Below are positions 17,101 through 24,764 of a stretch of 64,000 nucleotides of DNA, in pieces. Source of the stretch: Pseudomonadota bacterium (lineage in GTDB: Bacteria; Myxococcota_A; Bradymonadia; Bradymonadales; GCA-2716585); NCBI GenBank assembly GCA_005804885.1, contig SYOX01000212.1, positions 1 to 64,000 of the forward strand. Reading direction: 5' to 3'. The position numbers and the translations under genes were made by a program. The notes under the pieces are model-generated. The model was not told where the DNA came from. It worked only from the letters and a program-made list of their open reading frames with translations, and made no database searches. Each line of letters starts with the position of its first letter. The first letter of the stretch is position 1.

Positions 17101-18487
17101 GGTCAACGCGAACAACGAGCCTCCGGGCGTCCCTTCGCCGGTGTCGCCCGTGGGGGTGATCGCGCAGGTGAGCCCCGAGTTCGTCGTCACGGCCTCCGAG
17201 GACCCCGAGGGCGAGCCGGTCGAGATCGTGATCGAGGTCTTTGAGGACGAGGCCATGACCGGCTTCGTCGGGCAGGGTCGGACGCGCGGCGCCTCGCTGA
17301 GGCTGGAGGGCGCGCTCGGGCTCGGCGAGACCTACTGGTGGAGGGCGCAGGCCGAGGACGCGCAGGGAGGTCGAAGCGGGTGGAGCCAGGTGGCGTCCTT
17401 CGAGATCAGCGCGCGCAACAGGCGGCCCTTCGCGCCAAGCATCACGCAGCCGAGCCCGGGCAGCGTCGTGGGCGAGGTGGTGCAGGTGGTCTGGCACCCG
17501 GCGCAGGATCCGGAGGGTGACCGGCTGACCTACGACATCCAGCTGGCCACCGACGCCACCTTCCAGACGATCGTCATCGAGGAGACCGACGTCGAGGCCA
17601 CCGGCCAGGGCGCCATCGCGCGGCAGTTCGAGGGGCTGACCCCAGGATCGCCCTACGCGCTGCGGATCGTGGCCTCGGACGCGCTCGGGCGCGGGGTCGC
17701 CGCGGAGGTGACCTTCAGCGCTTCGCAGGAGGCGTTGCCGGCGGCGAGGGTGTCGCCGCTGGAGGAGGGCGGGCCGGTGGAGCAGGTGGAGGGCGGGTCG
17801 CTGGCCTTCTCGATCGTGGGGGGCGCGCCGGAGGGCTGCGGGCAGGTGCGCCAGCTCCTGTCCATCTTCGAGGGCGTGTCGATGGAGCGGCAGGTGATGG
17901 CGATGTCGGGGTCAGCGTCGAGGGGTCAGACGACGATGGTGTGGGAGTCGCCGCGAGAGGGGGCCTTGGCCTGGACGCTGACGACCCGGTGCAAGCTCGG
18001 GGATGTGGTGGTGGAAAACACGAGCTTGATCAAGGAGTTCGAGATCAAGTTCGTGGAGGACAACGCGCCGCCCGAGGTGCCGGTGCTGCGTTGGCCGGCG
18101 CCGGAGGCCGAGCTGGGCGGTGGCGCCGCTCAGGAGTTCAGGGTCCGCAATGCGGCCGATCCGGATGGCGACAGGGTGAGCTATCGCTTCGAGATTTTTG
18201 CCGATGAGGCGATGACGGAGCGGCTGTCCATCGAGGAGGTCACCGAGGGCGAGGCGGGGGAGACGACGGCGGTGATCGCGCTGGGGCGGCGTCCGGGGCG
18301 GGCCGTCTGGGTGGTGACGGCGATAGACGCGCGCGGGGCCTCGGCCAGGAGCGCGCCGCAGGGCTTCTACGTCAAGGAGGAGGCGCGGGGCTGCTCGACC
18401 GCGCCCTCGGGCGGGCCGAGGGGCGGGCTGTGGGTGTTGATCCTGCTGGGGCTGGCGCTTGCGCGCCTTGCGTCGCGGCGATCTTGA
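14105..18487 (+). CDS. giant surface protein: NIDO, Cys-rich, PKD and FN3-like repeats, MYXO-CTERM-like tail
   Basis: A 1460-residue exported protein. Signal peptide 1-31 (ends AAAA). Residues about 35-240 are a nidogen/NIDO-like domain (NSNGNITFGSGVTGF, APFWGDVDL). A DUF4215-type Cys module follows (CGNGALEEGEGCDDGG, then CNATC), then several PKD domains with the WDFGDG signature (first near 286-375, others to about 770), a thrombospondin-3-like Ca-binding stretch (DLDNDGVADDCEARFG), and three or four FN3-like domains with SPEFVV/WWRA motifs. Between PKD1 and PKD2 lies a GLDLE repeat. The end, SAPQGFYVKEEARGCSTAPSG then GGLWVLILLGLALARLASRRS, is a Cys-Gly, hydrophobic, Arg tail like MYXO-CTERM, predicting surface anchoring. 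Likely an adhesin or matrix protein. Confidence 0.88.
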   Translation: MKRTTPRRVAALTILTTAAALATLAPSIAAAAELETCGSCGGGFGQQVLDGTDDASTDAIEMTALPDGINFFGVLHTHVFVNSNGNITFGSGVTGFTPTPFPVSDQPMIAPFWGDVDLGGTGALFFANDTDGGRFIVTWSDVGYFAGKTDKINNFQIIIADRSDVGAPGDFDVEFRYQRLEWTTGDASGGSGGLGGTPAQAGFDAGDQVNHVTLIGSRSAEVLDLVGRSNVDEPGVWRFPIRNGVVPACGNGALEEGEGCDDGGNNDFDGCNATCQPEAPPANRPPTVDAAGPYLISEGEALTLRANAQDPDGDPLTFAWDLGSGLFEDGSRPTLSFVVGDGPDSFGARVRVSDGAEIAEASAQVQITNLPPTIASLICATDEGQGCDGSGLEGLDLEGLDLEGLDLEGLGLEGVDVEWIALESAPLIFSAVASDPGGDDLELTWDFGDGSPRVSGQEVIHAFADGGLFAVTLTATDDDGAATTATRVIFVGDAPAGVSTLSGPEQLEEGQEGRWTLHISKARFDAVTWTIAPGDGSKVLTGESTKEGEVDTASFAHAFARPGRYEMEVALIDDDGQASRVARSIEVTNRAPEITRVTIPSIGVEGAELIFSASAIDEAGALEFSWDFGDGGPAGSGAQVAHIFRQDGDFAVTLRVSDAFGGVALRRAAIQIRNAAPAIVAFDVPSVVEEGQRVEVRVEAVDPGRDAMTFIWDFGDGEEPVRSQRPDETHVWPDDGRFEVVVAVEDNQGGRAVRRQRVSVVNVAPRILSAPPVESFARRLYTYRIETQDPGADLLQFEIVEGPEGMILEGDTLVWTPEVAARLPEAVAIRVEDGDGGVARQSWVLQPVEVDLDNDGVADDCEARFGLDTSVDDADEDLDQDGLTNAQECQRGTDPKQYNGPSAPSPVSPRRDAEVSARPELRVSNAVDPDGDRLAYAFEVYEDEALQSAVATSEPVPAGHLTTAWVVDQALKENTTYWWRARAADPNTSGAFGPASRFVVNANNEPPGVPSPVSPVGVIAQVSPEFVVTASEDPEGEPVEIVIEVFEDEAMTGFVGQGRTRGASLRLEGALGLGETYWWRAQAEDAQGGRSGWSQVASFEISARNRRPFAPSITQPSPGSVVGEVVQVVWHPAQDPEGDRLTYDIQLATDATFQTIVIEETDVEATGQGAIARQFEGLTPGSPYALRIVASDALGRGVAAEVTFSASQEALPAARVSPLEEGGPVEQVEGGSLAFSIVGGAPEGCGQVRQLLSIFEGVSMERQVMAMSGSASRGQTTMVWESPREGALAWTLTTRCKLGDVVVENTSLIKEFEIKFVEDNAPPEVPVLRWPAPEAELGGGAAQEFRVRNAADPDGDRVSYRFEIFADEAMTERLSIEEVTEGEAGETTAVIALGRRPGRAVWVVTAIDARGASARSAPQGFYVKEEARGCSTAPSGGPRGGLWVLILLGLALARLASRRS
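15275..15357 (+). repeat. 15-bp in-frame tandem repeat
   Basis: Inside the PKD gene, GGTCTTGACCTCGAA is repeated three times exactly with degenerate copies on both sides, encoding GLDLE pentapeptides. Its length is a multiple of three, so copy-number slippage would change the linker length but not the frame. Confidence 0.85.
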
Positions 18488-18499
18488 GCCTGGGGGGTC

Positions 18500-18740
18500 T
18501 AGACCGAGGGCGAGGCCTCTGGCGCCGAAGTGGACGTCGACCTGCTGGAAAGGGAAGTTGACGTCGGCGGCGGCCGGGGCGCCAGGGGTCGTCGATCCAG
18601 AGGTTGACTTCGAAGTCCACGAAGGAGCTGCCCTGGATGAGGGCGGACCTGGGGACGATCAGGTGCTCCCCGTCGAGGGCCTGCACGAGGGCGGCGCGGA
18701 TGCCCATCTCAGCGACGGGCCGCTTCTGCCGGGGAAGCCG
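18500..18740 (-). pseudogene. remnant of a MscS-type mechanosensitive channel gene
   Basis: Minus-strand pieces match the soluble C-terminal part of MscS proteins in order: KRPVAEMGIRAALVQALDGE then HLIVPRSALI (compare the usual GIRAT-DGAEVIVPNS), SSFVDFEVNLWIDDPW (compare SSLNFELRVWVDD), and, in another frame, VNFPFQQVDVHF (compare IEIPFPQRDVHF). The connecting parts normally found between these motifs, about 40 and 30 residues, are missing, and at least one frameshift separates the last two. The pore domain is absent. This is a decayed gene lying between the PKD gene and an operon that starts at 18861. Confidence 0.68.
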
Positions 18741-18860
18741 ACGAGGGGGTGTGACTCTGGCGCGGGTCGAGGTGTCTGAAGGGGGAGAAGACAAGGCGCC
18801 CTGCTTCGGCGCCTGACACCACACCCCGGAGCGCCGCTCCGCACCCATGGAGGACACCCC

Positions 18861-19550
18861 ATGAAGCGCACCCCCCTCTTCTTCCTCATCATCCTCGCCT
18901 GCTTGTCGCTCTCGGCCTGCGCGACGGTGGAGCCATCGCAGACGGACGACGGGATGCTCAAGGCCTGCGAGGCCTCCAGAGCGACGCTGCAGGCCGAGCG
19001 CGACAGGCTCACGGCCGAGCGCGACAAGCTCACGGCTCAGAACGCCGAGCTGGCCGAGCTGCTCAACGAGCGGGCCTCGATCCTGGAGCAGCTGCGCACC
19101 AGGCTCGAAGCCCAGCTCAAGGCCGGCGCGCTGACGCTGTCGACCCGAAACGGGCTGATCGTGATCACGCTGCCCAACAGCGTGCTCTTCGAGACCGGCA
19201 AGGCCAAGGTCAACGACGAGGGCGCCCGGACGATCCGCGAGGTCGCCAACGCGCTCAAGGGGATCAACGAGCGCCGCTTCATGGTCTCCGGCCACACGGA
19301 CAACGTCCCCATCAAGGCCAAGAACGACGCGATGGGCTCAAACTGGGAGCTGTCGACCCGCCGCGGCCAGTCCGTCCTGAACATCATGCTGGAGGCCGGC
19401 CTGCCGACCAGCACGGTGGCGGTGGCGGGCTTCGGCGAGTTCGATCCCGTCGCCCCGAACGACAGCGACGAGGGCAAGGCGATGAACCGCCGCACGGAGA
19501 TCGTCCTGCTGCCCAACCTGGAGGCCATCCTGAAGGTCGCCAAGAAGTAA
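18861..19550 (+). CDS. OmpA/MotB-domain lipoprotein with coiled-coil
   Basis: A 229-residue lipoprotein (MKRTPLFFLIILACLSLSAC, Cys20). Residues 34-90 form a coiled coil with repeated AERDRLTAERDKLT heptads. Residues about 100-229 are an OmpA/MotB peptidoglycan-binding domain: VLFETGKAKVNDEGA, VSGHTDNVPI, and the NRRTEIVL end. It would tether the outer membrane to peptidoglycan, as Pal does. The start at 18861 follows AGGACACCCC. It is first of three same-strand genes spaced by 34 and 40 bp, so it is probably cotranscribed with the next protein and the kinase. Confidence 0.92.
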   Translation: MKRTPLFFLIILACLSLSACATVEPSQTDDGMLKACEASRATLQAERDRLTAERDKLTAQNAELAELLNERASILEQLRTRLEAQLKAGALTLSTRNGLIVITLPNSVLFETGKAKVNDEGARTIREVANALKGINERRFMVSGHTDNVPIKAKNDAMGSNWELSTRRGQSVLNIMLEAGLPTSTVAVAGFGEFDPVAPNDSDEGKAMNRRTEIVLLPNLEAILKVAKK

Positions 19551-19584
19551 GGCGACACAGACGCCGATCCCTCAGGGAGCGATC

Positions 19585-20070
19585 ATGGACCCCTCCAAGC
19601 CCCGAAACCCGCGGCCCCATCAGCCCCCCGAGGCGCGACAGGATGACGCCACCGAGGGCCTCCACGCGCCTCACCTGGCGGCGGCTCTGGCCAGGGCTCA
19701 GGCGCTCCTGGACGCCGGCGGCCTGAGCGCCGCCTTGCGCGCCAGGATCCTCGCCGCGATGGAGCAGGCCGAGCGCCTCGGCGACGAACTCGACGCCCTC
19801 ACCACCCCCCAGGCGCAGAAGCGCCTCCTGGCCAGCTCGCCGACCTCCGATGCGGAACACCCCCTGCCGATCCAGATCGCCGAGCCGCTGCGAGCCCTGG
19901 CCGAGCTCGGCGACCTGGAGGCCTTCATCCAGGTCGCCGAGGAGAACCTCTCCAGCCACCCCGAGCACGGCGACGCGCTCAAGGCGCTGCTCAGGCTTGC
20001 AAACACCTTCAGGATCAACGATATAACAACGTCGTTGCGCCGAGGCGTGGAACGCGAGCGCGCGACTTGA
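19585..20070 (+). CDS. hypothetical helical protein
   Basis: A 161-residue protein, MDPSKPRNPRPHQPPEARQD at the N-terminus, then alternating amphipathic helices rich in Ala/Leu/Glu (ARAQALLDAGGLSAALRARI, LAELGDLEAFIQVAEENLSS) resembling tetratricopeptide-like packing. AGGGAGCGATC precedes the ATG. It lies between the OmpA-like lipoprotein and the receiver-kinase gene, in the same direction, so it is probably part of the same operon. I recognise no family. The C-terminal end (NTFRINDITTSLRRGVERE) uses AT-richer codons than its neighbours. Confidence 0.6.
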   Translation: MDPSKPRNPRPHQPPEARQDDATEGLHAPHLAAALARAQALLDAGGLSAALRARILAAMEQAERLGDELDALTTPQAQKRLLASSPTSDAEHPLPIQIAEPLRALAELGDLEAFIQVAEENLSSHPEHGDALKALLRLANTFRINDITTSLRRGVERERAT

Positions 20071-20110
20071 GCGTCCGCGCCGCCCCCTCCTGCACCTTGC
20101 CGAGCCCGCT

Positions 20111-21211
20111 GTGAGCATCCAGAGCCAGACCACGGTGCTGCTCGTCGACGATCAACCGGACAACGTCGGGGTGATGTTCGGCTTCCTGAAGGCGCAAGGC
20201 CTGCGCCTCTTGATCGCCCTCGACGGCCCGAGCGCCCTCGAGCGCGCGCGGCTCGGAAACCCCGACTTGATCCTGCTCGATGTCCTGATGCCGGGCATGG
20301 ATGGCTTCGAGGTGTGCCGCAGGCTCAAGGCCGATCCCGCCACGCGGGACACCCCCATCATCTTCATGACGGGGCTGTCGGAGACCAGCGACAAGGTCAA
20401 GGGCCTGTCGCTGGGCGCCTCCGACTACATCACCAAGCCCATCCAGAAGGAGGAGGTCCTCGCGCGCGTCTCCACCCACCTGCGCCTGAGCAGGCTCCAG
20501 CGCGAACTCAAGGCCCGCAACGACGATCTCGACGCCTTTTCAAGGATGGTGGCCCACGACCTCAAGACGCCCCTGGCCACGATCTCGGGCCACGCCCAGG
20601 TGATGCTCAGGCAGGCCCGCAAGGGATCGCTGACTCAGGACAGGCTCATCGCCCAGCTCCACGCCATGGAGCGCGCCGGGCGGCGCATGGCCGAGACGAC
20701 CGACGCGCTGCTGATGCTGGCCAGGGCCGCCCACGAGGACGCGCCGCGCCAGCCGGTGCCCATGGCGCCGCTCGTCGCCGCGATCCTCGATGAGGATCTC
20801 GCCGAGGCGATCAGGGCCGCCGAGGCCACCGTCCACATCGAAGGCGCGCTCCCTGAGGTCCTCGGGCACGCGCCCTGGCTTCGACAGGTCTGGCTCAACC
20901 TCTTGACCAACGGCCTCAAGTACGGCGGCCCCTGCCCGACCTTGACCATCCGGACCTCCACCCCTGAGCGGGGGCTGTGCCGCTTCGAGGTCCGCGACGC
21001 CGGCCCGGGCCTGGCCGAGGCCGATCACGGCGCCATCTTCGAGCCCTTCGTCCGCCTCCACGCCGACGGCGCGCAGGGCCACGGCCTCGGCCTCACGATC
21101 GTCGCCCGCATCGTCCACCGCCTCGGCGGGCAGGTCGGCGTCGAGAGCGAGCCCGGCCGCGGCGCCGCCTTCTTCTTCACCCTCCCGCTGGCCGACGACC
21201 CCCACCGCTGA
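20111..21211 (+). CDS. response-regulator/histidine-kinase hybrid
   Basis: A 366-residue soluble protein with an N-terminal receiver domain (1-122; phosphoacceptor Asp57 in LLDVLMPGMDG, Lys109 in DYITKP) followed by HisKA (His149 in VAHDLKTP), then HATPase (N box NLLTNGLKYGG, DAGPG, GHGLGLTIV). The order receiver then kinase, without a sensor, means it is likely controlled through the receiver by another kinase or phosphatase. The start is GTG at 20111 with only a weak ribosome site, 40 bp after the previous gene. The last 672 bp are also open on the opposite strand as the continuation of the ECF sigma gene. Partner regulator not evident. Confidence 0.9.
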   Translation: MSIQSQTTVLLVDDQPDNVGVMFGFLKAQGLRLLIALDGPSALERARLGNPDLILLDVLMPGMDGFEVCRRLKADPATRDTPIIFMTGLSETSDKVKGLSLGASDYITKPIQKEEVLARVSTHLRLSRLQRELKARNDDLDAFSRMVAHDLKTPLATISGHAQVMLRQARKGSLTQDRLIAQLHAMERAGRRMAETTDALLMLARAAHEDAPRQPVPMAPLVAAILDEDLAEAIRAAEATVHIEGALPEVLGHAPWLRQVWLNLLTNGLKYGGPCPTLTIRTSTPERGLCRFEVRDAGPGLAEADHGAIFEPFVRLHADGAQGHGLGLTIVARIVHRLGGQVGVESEPGRGAAFFFTLPLADDPHR

Positions 21212-21859
21212 GGACCGCGACCTCTCCCCGACGACCTCGACGGCCACGCCTTGCGCCTGGTCGAGCGCGCCAGCCTCGCCTCGGGTCAGGGCCTCAAAGC
21301 GACCGCGCGCCCGCTTGAGCCTCATCTTGGCCGCCGAGAGCCCGATCCCGAGGCTGTCGGCGATCGCCTGCATGTCGAGATCCTCGATGAAGCGCAACAT
21401 GAGCACCTCGCGGTCCTCGACCGACATCGCGGCCAGCGTCGCCCTGACGGACTCCGCCGCCTCGAAGCGCTCCCCCGTCGCCTCGACCTGCCCGTAGACC
21501 AGCCCCGCCTCGTGCGCCGAGGCCGCGCCACGGCGCACGGCCGCCAGGTGCCGCTTGAAGTTGAGGGCCTGCCGGATCGCGATCTGCTTGAGCCAACCCC
21601 TCAGCGCGCCCCTGCGCACCTCGCCCAGCGCGGCGTGCGCCCTGATGAAGGTCTCCTGCAGCGCGTCCTGGGCGTCGTCCCAGTCCAGCATCCCGCCCAG
21701 CACCCTGCTCAACCAGCCCTGGTGCCTGCGGACAACCTCGCACCAGGCCCGCTCGGCCCGCGCGCAACCCCCAAGGGTCAACGCGACCAGCCCGTCGTCG
21801 TCCAAACCAGACAAACTCGAAAAACTCGCCTCAAGGGGCATCGCATCGGTCCTCAGCAT
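20540..21859 (-). CDS. ECF sigma-70-family factor, ORF overlapping the kinase gene antisense
   Basis: The start at 21859 has GGAGAGAGG upstream (a TTG start at 21880 is in the longer frame). Residues about 15-85 are sigma region 2 (VVRRHQGWLSRVLGGMLDWD, DALQETFIRAH); residues about 140-198 are region 4 (VEDREVLMLRFIEDLDM, GIGLSAAKMRLKRARGRFE). A normal ECF factor would end near residue 200 (nucleotide about 21250), but the frame has no stop until 20540, giving 439 residues, the last 220 of them entirely antisense to the receiver-kinase gene. Either the native stop was lost and the gene now encodes a long tail, or the tail is GC-driven accident and the true end is elsewhere. The sigma part itself is secure; the 3' end is not. 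Confidence 0.72.
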   Translation of the reverse strand: MLRTDAMPLEASFSSLSGLDDDGLVALTLGGCARAERAWCEVVRRHQGWLSRVLGGMLDWDDAQDALQETFIRAHAALGEVRRGALRGWLKQIAIRQALNFKRHLAAVRRGAASAHEAGLVYGQVEATGERFEAAESVRATLAAMSVEDREVLMLRFIEDLDMQAIADSLGIGLSAAKMRLKRARGRFEALTRGEAGALDQAQGVAVEVVGERSRSSAVGVVGQREGEEEGGAAAGLALDADLPAEAVDDAGDDREAEAVALRAVGVEADEGLEDGAVIGLGQARAGVADLEAAQPPLRGGGPDGQGRAGAAVLEAVGQEVEPDLSKPGRVPEDLRERAFDVDGGLGGPDRLGEILIEDRGDERRHGHRLARRVLVGGPGQHQQRVGRLGHAPPGALHGVELGDEPVLSQRSLAGLPEHHLGVARDRGQGRLEVVGHHP

Positions 21860-22007
21860 CCCGGCCTCTCTCCGCGTCAAGGTCGCCTTTACCCCTCCTC
21901 AGCAACCTACGCGCCAACACCGAAGCAAGCCCCTCGAAAGGCACGGGCGCCGTCGTACAGGGGATCGACAAGAAAGACCAACGCGGCACCTCAGCCTCGG
22001 CCGCCTT

Positions 22008-22030
22008 GGAGGGGCAAGTTTTGCCCCTCC
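22008..22030. promoter_or_regulatory. perfect palindrome upstream of hybrid kinase gene
   Basis: Arms GGAGGGGCAA (22008-22017) and TTGCCCCTCC (22021-22030) around GTT. The inner 15-mer fits GGGCAnnTTTTGCCC, the same as two sites downstream of the same gene. It lies 80 bp before the kinase start at 22111. An operator for a dimeric regulator is the natural reading; no regulator can be assigned. Confidence 0.55.
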
Positions 22031-22110
22031 CATCCTCTGAAACAGGGGCGATTGACAGGGGCGGGGGATCGGGGGACACAGGAGGAGGGATCGGGAGGGT
22101 GCAGGGGGCC

Positions 22111-24609
22111 ATGGCAAGGGGGCGAGGCAAGGTTCGAAGCCTGAGGACGCAAGTGGCGCTGGGCTTGTCGCTCCTGGGGATGCTCCTGGCGCTGGCGCTG
22201 GGGGCGACCCTGGAGCGGGCGGCCAGCGCCAGCATGGAGGAGCAGATCGGCGACAGCCTCTATGAGCTGTCCTGGCAGATGCAGGAGCGCCTGGATCGAA
22301 CCATGTTCGAGCGCTGGAGGGACATCCGGGTGGCCTCGAGCATCGAGCAGATCGCGGCCGGGGACGTCCCGCTGGACGAGAAGCGCAGGCTCCTTGATCG
22401 CCTGAAGGAGACCTACCCCCACTACGCCTGGATCGGCCTGACGAACCTCAGCGGGCAGGTGATCGTCAGCACGGACAAGGTCCTGGAGGGCCAGAGCGTC
22501 GCGGCCAGGCCCTGGTTCAAGGGGGCCAGGCGCGGGGCCTACGTGGGGGACGTCCACAAGGCGATGCTCGACGGGCTCTTGAACCCGAGCGAGCAAGGGG
22601 CGCTGAGCTACGTCGACGTCGCCGCGCCGGTGCTCTCGCCCCAGGGCGAGCTCATCGGGGTGCTCGGGGCGCACTTGAGCTGGAGCTGGGCCAGGCAGGT
22701 CGAGCAGTCGGTGCTGGCCCCGCGCGAAAACCGCGACACCATCGAGGTGATCGTGGTCGGGCGCTCCGGCGAGGTGCTGCTGAGCCCGGCCTCGCTGCGC
22801 GACGCTCGCCTGGACGTCGAGGCGATGCAGATCGGGGGCGCCGGCGAGCCGAAGTGGAGCGAGATGGACTGGCCCGGCGGGGCCTCCTACCTGACCGCGC
22901 ACGCGCGCAGCGACGGCCACGAGGGCTACCCCGGGCTGGGCTGGTCGGTGGTGGTGCGCGAGCCCTCGGCCTCGGCGCTGGCGCCCGTGGACTCGCTGCG
23001 CCGCCAGATGCTGGCCTCGGGGGTGGCGCTCGTGGCGGTCTTCTTCGGCATCGGCTGGGTCGTCTCCGGTCGCCTCACACGGCAGATGCGCCAGATGGCC
23101 AGCCTCGCCGAGCAGATCAGCGGCGGGAACCTGGAGATCCCCCCCCCGCCGATGGGCGGCACCATCGAGACGCGCAGGCTCTCCGAGGCCCTGAGCGAGC
23201 TGATCAAGAGCCTCCAGCGCAACGAGGCCCTGCGCCGCGATCGGGACGAGGCCAAGAGCGCCAACCAGGCCAAGAACGCCATCCTGGCCCACATCAGCCA
23301 CGATCTGCGCACCCCCCTCAACGGCATCCTGGGCTACGCGCGGCTGCTGGCCACCGACCCGACCCTGACCGAGGCGCAGCGCCGCAGCCTCGGCACCATC
23401 GAGCGCAATGGGGACCACCTCCTGGCCCTCATCAACGACCTGCTCGACCTGAGCCGCATCGACTCCGGCCAGCTCAACCTGGACTTCGCACCGATACGCC
23501 TGCCCGTCGCCATGGCCGATCTCCAGGCCCAGTTCACGCCGCGCGCCCGCGAGCGCGGCCTCTCCTTCGAACTCCACGTCGAGCGCGGCGTGCCCGACGT
23601 GGTCCTGTGCGACCGCCTTCGCCTCGACCAGATCCTCAACAACCTCCTCGGCAATGCGATCAAGTTCACCGAGCGCGGCAGCGTCGAGCTGCGCATCAGC
23701 CACGCCGCTGGCGCGACGACCTTCGACGTCCAGGACACCGGCCCCGGCATCGCGGCCGAGGACCTCGATCGGATCTTCGACCCCTTCACCCAGGTCGGCG
23801 ACGCCAGCCTCCGAGCCCACGGCACAGGGCTCGGCCTCGCCATCGTGCGGCGCCTCGTCGCAGCCCTCGGCGGTCAGCTCGCGGTCGACAGCGCCACGGG
23901 CCGCGGCAGCCGCTTCAGCGTCACGCTCCCCCTCGCGACCGCCGACCTCCCCTCGCTCGAGCCCCCGCCGCCCTGGGCTCGCCCCACGGGCCTCGCCGGG
24001 CCGCCTCCGCGCGCCCTCATCGTCGACGACAACGCCGACAACCGCGCCCTGCTCGCCGACCTCCTGACCCCCCTCGGCTTCATCACCTCAGAGGCCCAGG
24101 ACGGCCTGAGCAGCCTCGACGCGGTGGCCGCCTTCAAGCCCGACGTCATCCTCATGGACATCGTCATGCCCGGCATCGACGGCCTCGAAGCGACACGCCT
24201 CATCCGCGCCATGCGCGGCCACGAGGCCACCCCCATCTTCGTCGCCTCGGCCAGCGCCCAGGTGACCGAGCAGGCCAGGAGCCTCGAGTCCGGCGCCACC
24301 GCCTTCCTCCCCAAGCCCATCGACGAGCGCCTCCTCTTCAACCTCCTCGGCCAACACCTCTCCCTCTCCTGGATCACCGCCGACCCCACCCCCCATACCC
24401 TCGACCACCACACGGCGCACCGACTCGATCCCCTCGATCTTGAAGCGCTCCGAGCCCTGGCCCGACAAGGCGACATCGACGCCATCCTCGCCCGCCTCGA
24501 CGCCATGCACACACACCCCGAGGACGCAGGCGCCGCCGAAGCCATCGACCGCTTCCGACGCCTGGCCCTCGACTTTGAGATCGATCGGCTCCTCATCGCC
24601 CTGGGCTGA
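22111..24609 (+). CDS. hybrid sensor histidine kinase with Cache, HAMP, kinase and receiver domains
   Basis: A 832-residue inner-membrane kinase. N-terminal TM (QVALGLSLLGMLLALALGAT) and a second TM (MLASGVALVAVFFGIGWVVS) bracket an extracytoplasmic Cache-like sensor (WIGLTNLSGQVIVSTDKVLEG, GVLGAHLSW). A HAMP linker follows (RQMRQMASLAEQISGG), then HisKA with His397 (HISHDLRTP), HATPase (NNLLGNAIKFTERG, DTGPGIA, GTGLGLAI), and a receiver with Asp683 (DVILMDIVMPG) and Lys in FLPKP. The last 90 residues are helical and could be a degenerate phosphotransfer module. The ATG at 22111 is preferred to an in-frame TTG at 22006. The gene is flanked by matching palindromes. Probable signal: a small extracellular ligand; target: unknown, but the sigma54 activator 150 bp away is a candidate. 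Confidence 0.93.
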   Translation: MARGRGKVRSLRTQVALGLSLLGMLLALALGATLERAASASMEEQIGDSLYELSWQMQERLDRTMFERWRDIRVASSIEQIAAGDVPLDEKRRLLDRLKETYPHYAWIGLTNLSGQVIVSTDKVLEGQSVAARPWFKGARRGAYVGDVHKAMLDGLLNPSEQGALSYVDVAAPVLSPQGELIGVLGAHLSWSWARQVEQSVLAPRENRDTIEVIVVGRSGEVLLSPASLRDARLDVEAMQIGGAGEPKWSEMDWPGGASYLTAHARSDGHEGYPGLGWSVVVREPSASALAPVDSLRRQMLASGVALVAVFFGIGWVVSGRLTRQMRQMASLAEQISGGNLEIPPPPMGGTIETRRLSEALSELIKSLQRNEALRRDRDEAKSANQAKNAILAHISHDLRTPLNGILGYARLLATDPTLTEAQRRSLGTIERNGDHLLALINDLLDLSRIDSGQLNLDFAPIRLPVAMADLQAQFTPRARERGLSFELHVERGVPDVVLCDRLRLDQILNNLLGNAIKFTERGSVELRISHAAGATTFDVQDTGPGIAAEDLDRIFDPFTQVGDASLRAHGTGLGLAIVRRLVAALGGQLAVDSATGRGSRFSVTLPLATADLPSLEPPPPWARPTGLAGPPPRALIVDDNADNRALLADLLTPLGFITSEAQDGLSSLDAVAAFKPDVILMDIVMPGIDGLEATRLIRAMRGHEATPIFVASASAQVTEQARSLESGATAFLPKPIDERLLFNLLGQHLSLSWITADPTPHTLDHHTAHRLDPLDLEALRALARQGDIDAILARLDAMHTHPEDAGAAEAIDRFRRLALDFEIDRLLIALG

Positions 24610-24671
24610 GCCCGACGCGCCCTGAGCCGCCACCACCACACCCAGATCGTCCGACCCCGTCCGATCTCGAC

Positions 24672-24715
24672 GGGCAAATTTTGCCCCATATCAAGGCGAA
24701 GGGCATATTTTGCCC
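24672..24715. promoter_or_regulatory. two palindromes sharing GGGCAnnTTTTGCCC
   Basis: GGGCAAATTTTGCCC at 24672-24686 (perfect, 7-bp arms) and GGGCATATTTTGCCC at 24701-24715 (one mismatch), 29 bp apart, in the short AT-rich gap between the convergent hybrid kinase and NtrC-type genes. They match the palindrome at 22008-22030. Confidence 0.55.
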
Positions 24716-24764
24716 ATCCGTCGGACGCCTTGAGGGTGTGCAGGCTCGGCCCAACGCGGCCCCC

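Noticed and set aside
18459-18816. Plus-strand frames after the PKD gene
   Set aside because: They overlap the mscS remnant antisense and have neither a ribosome site nor a motif.
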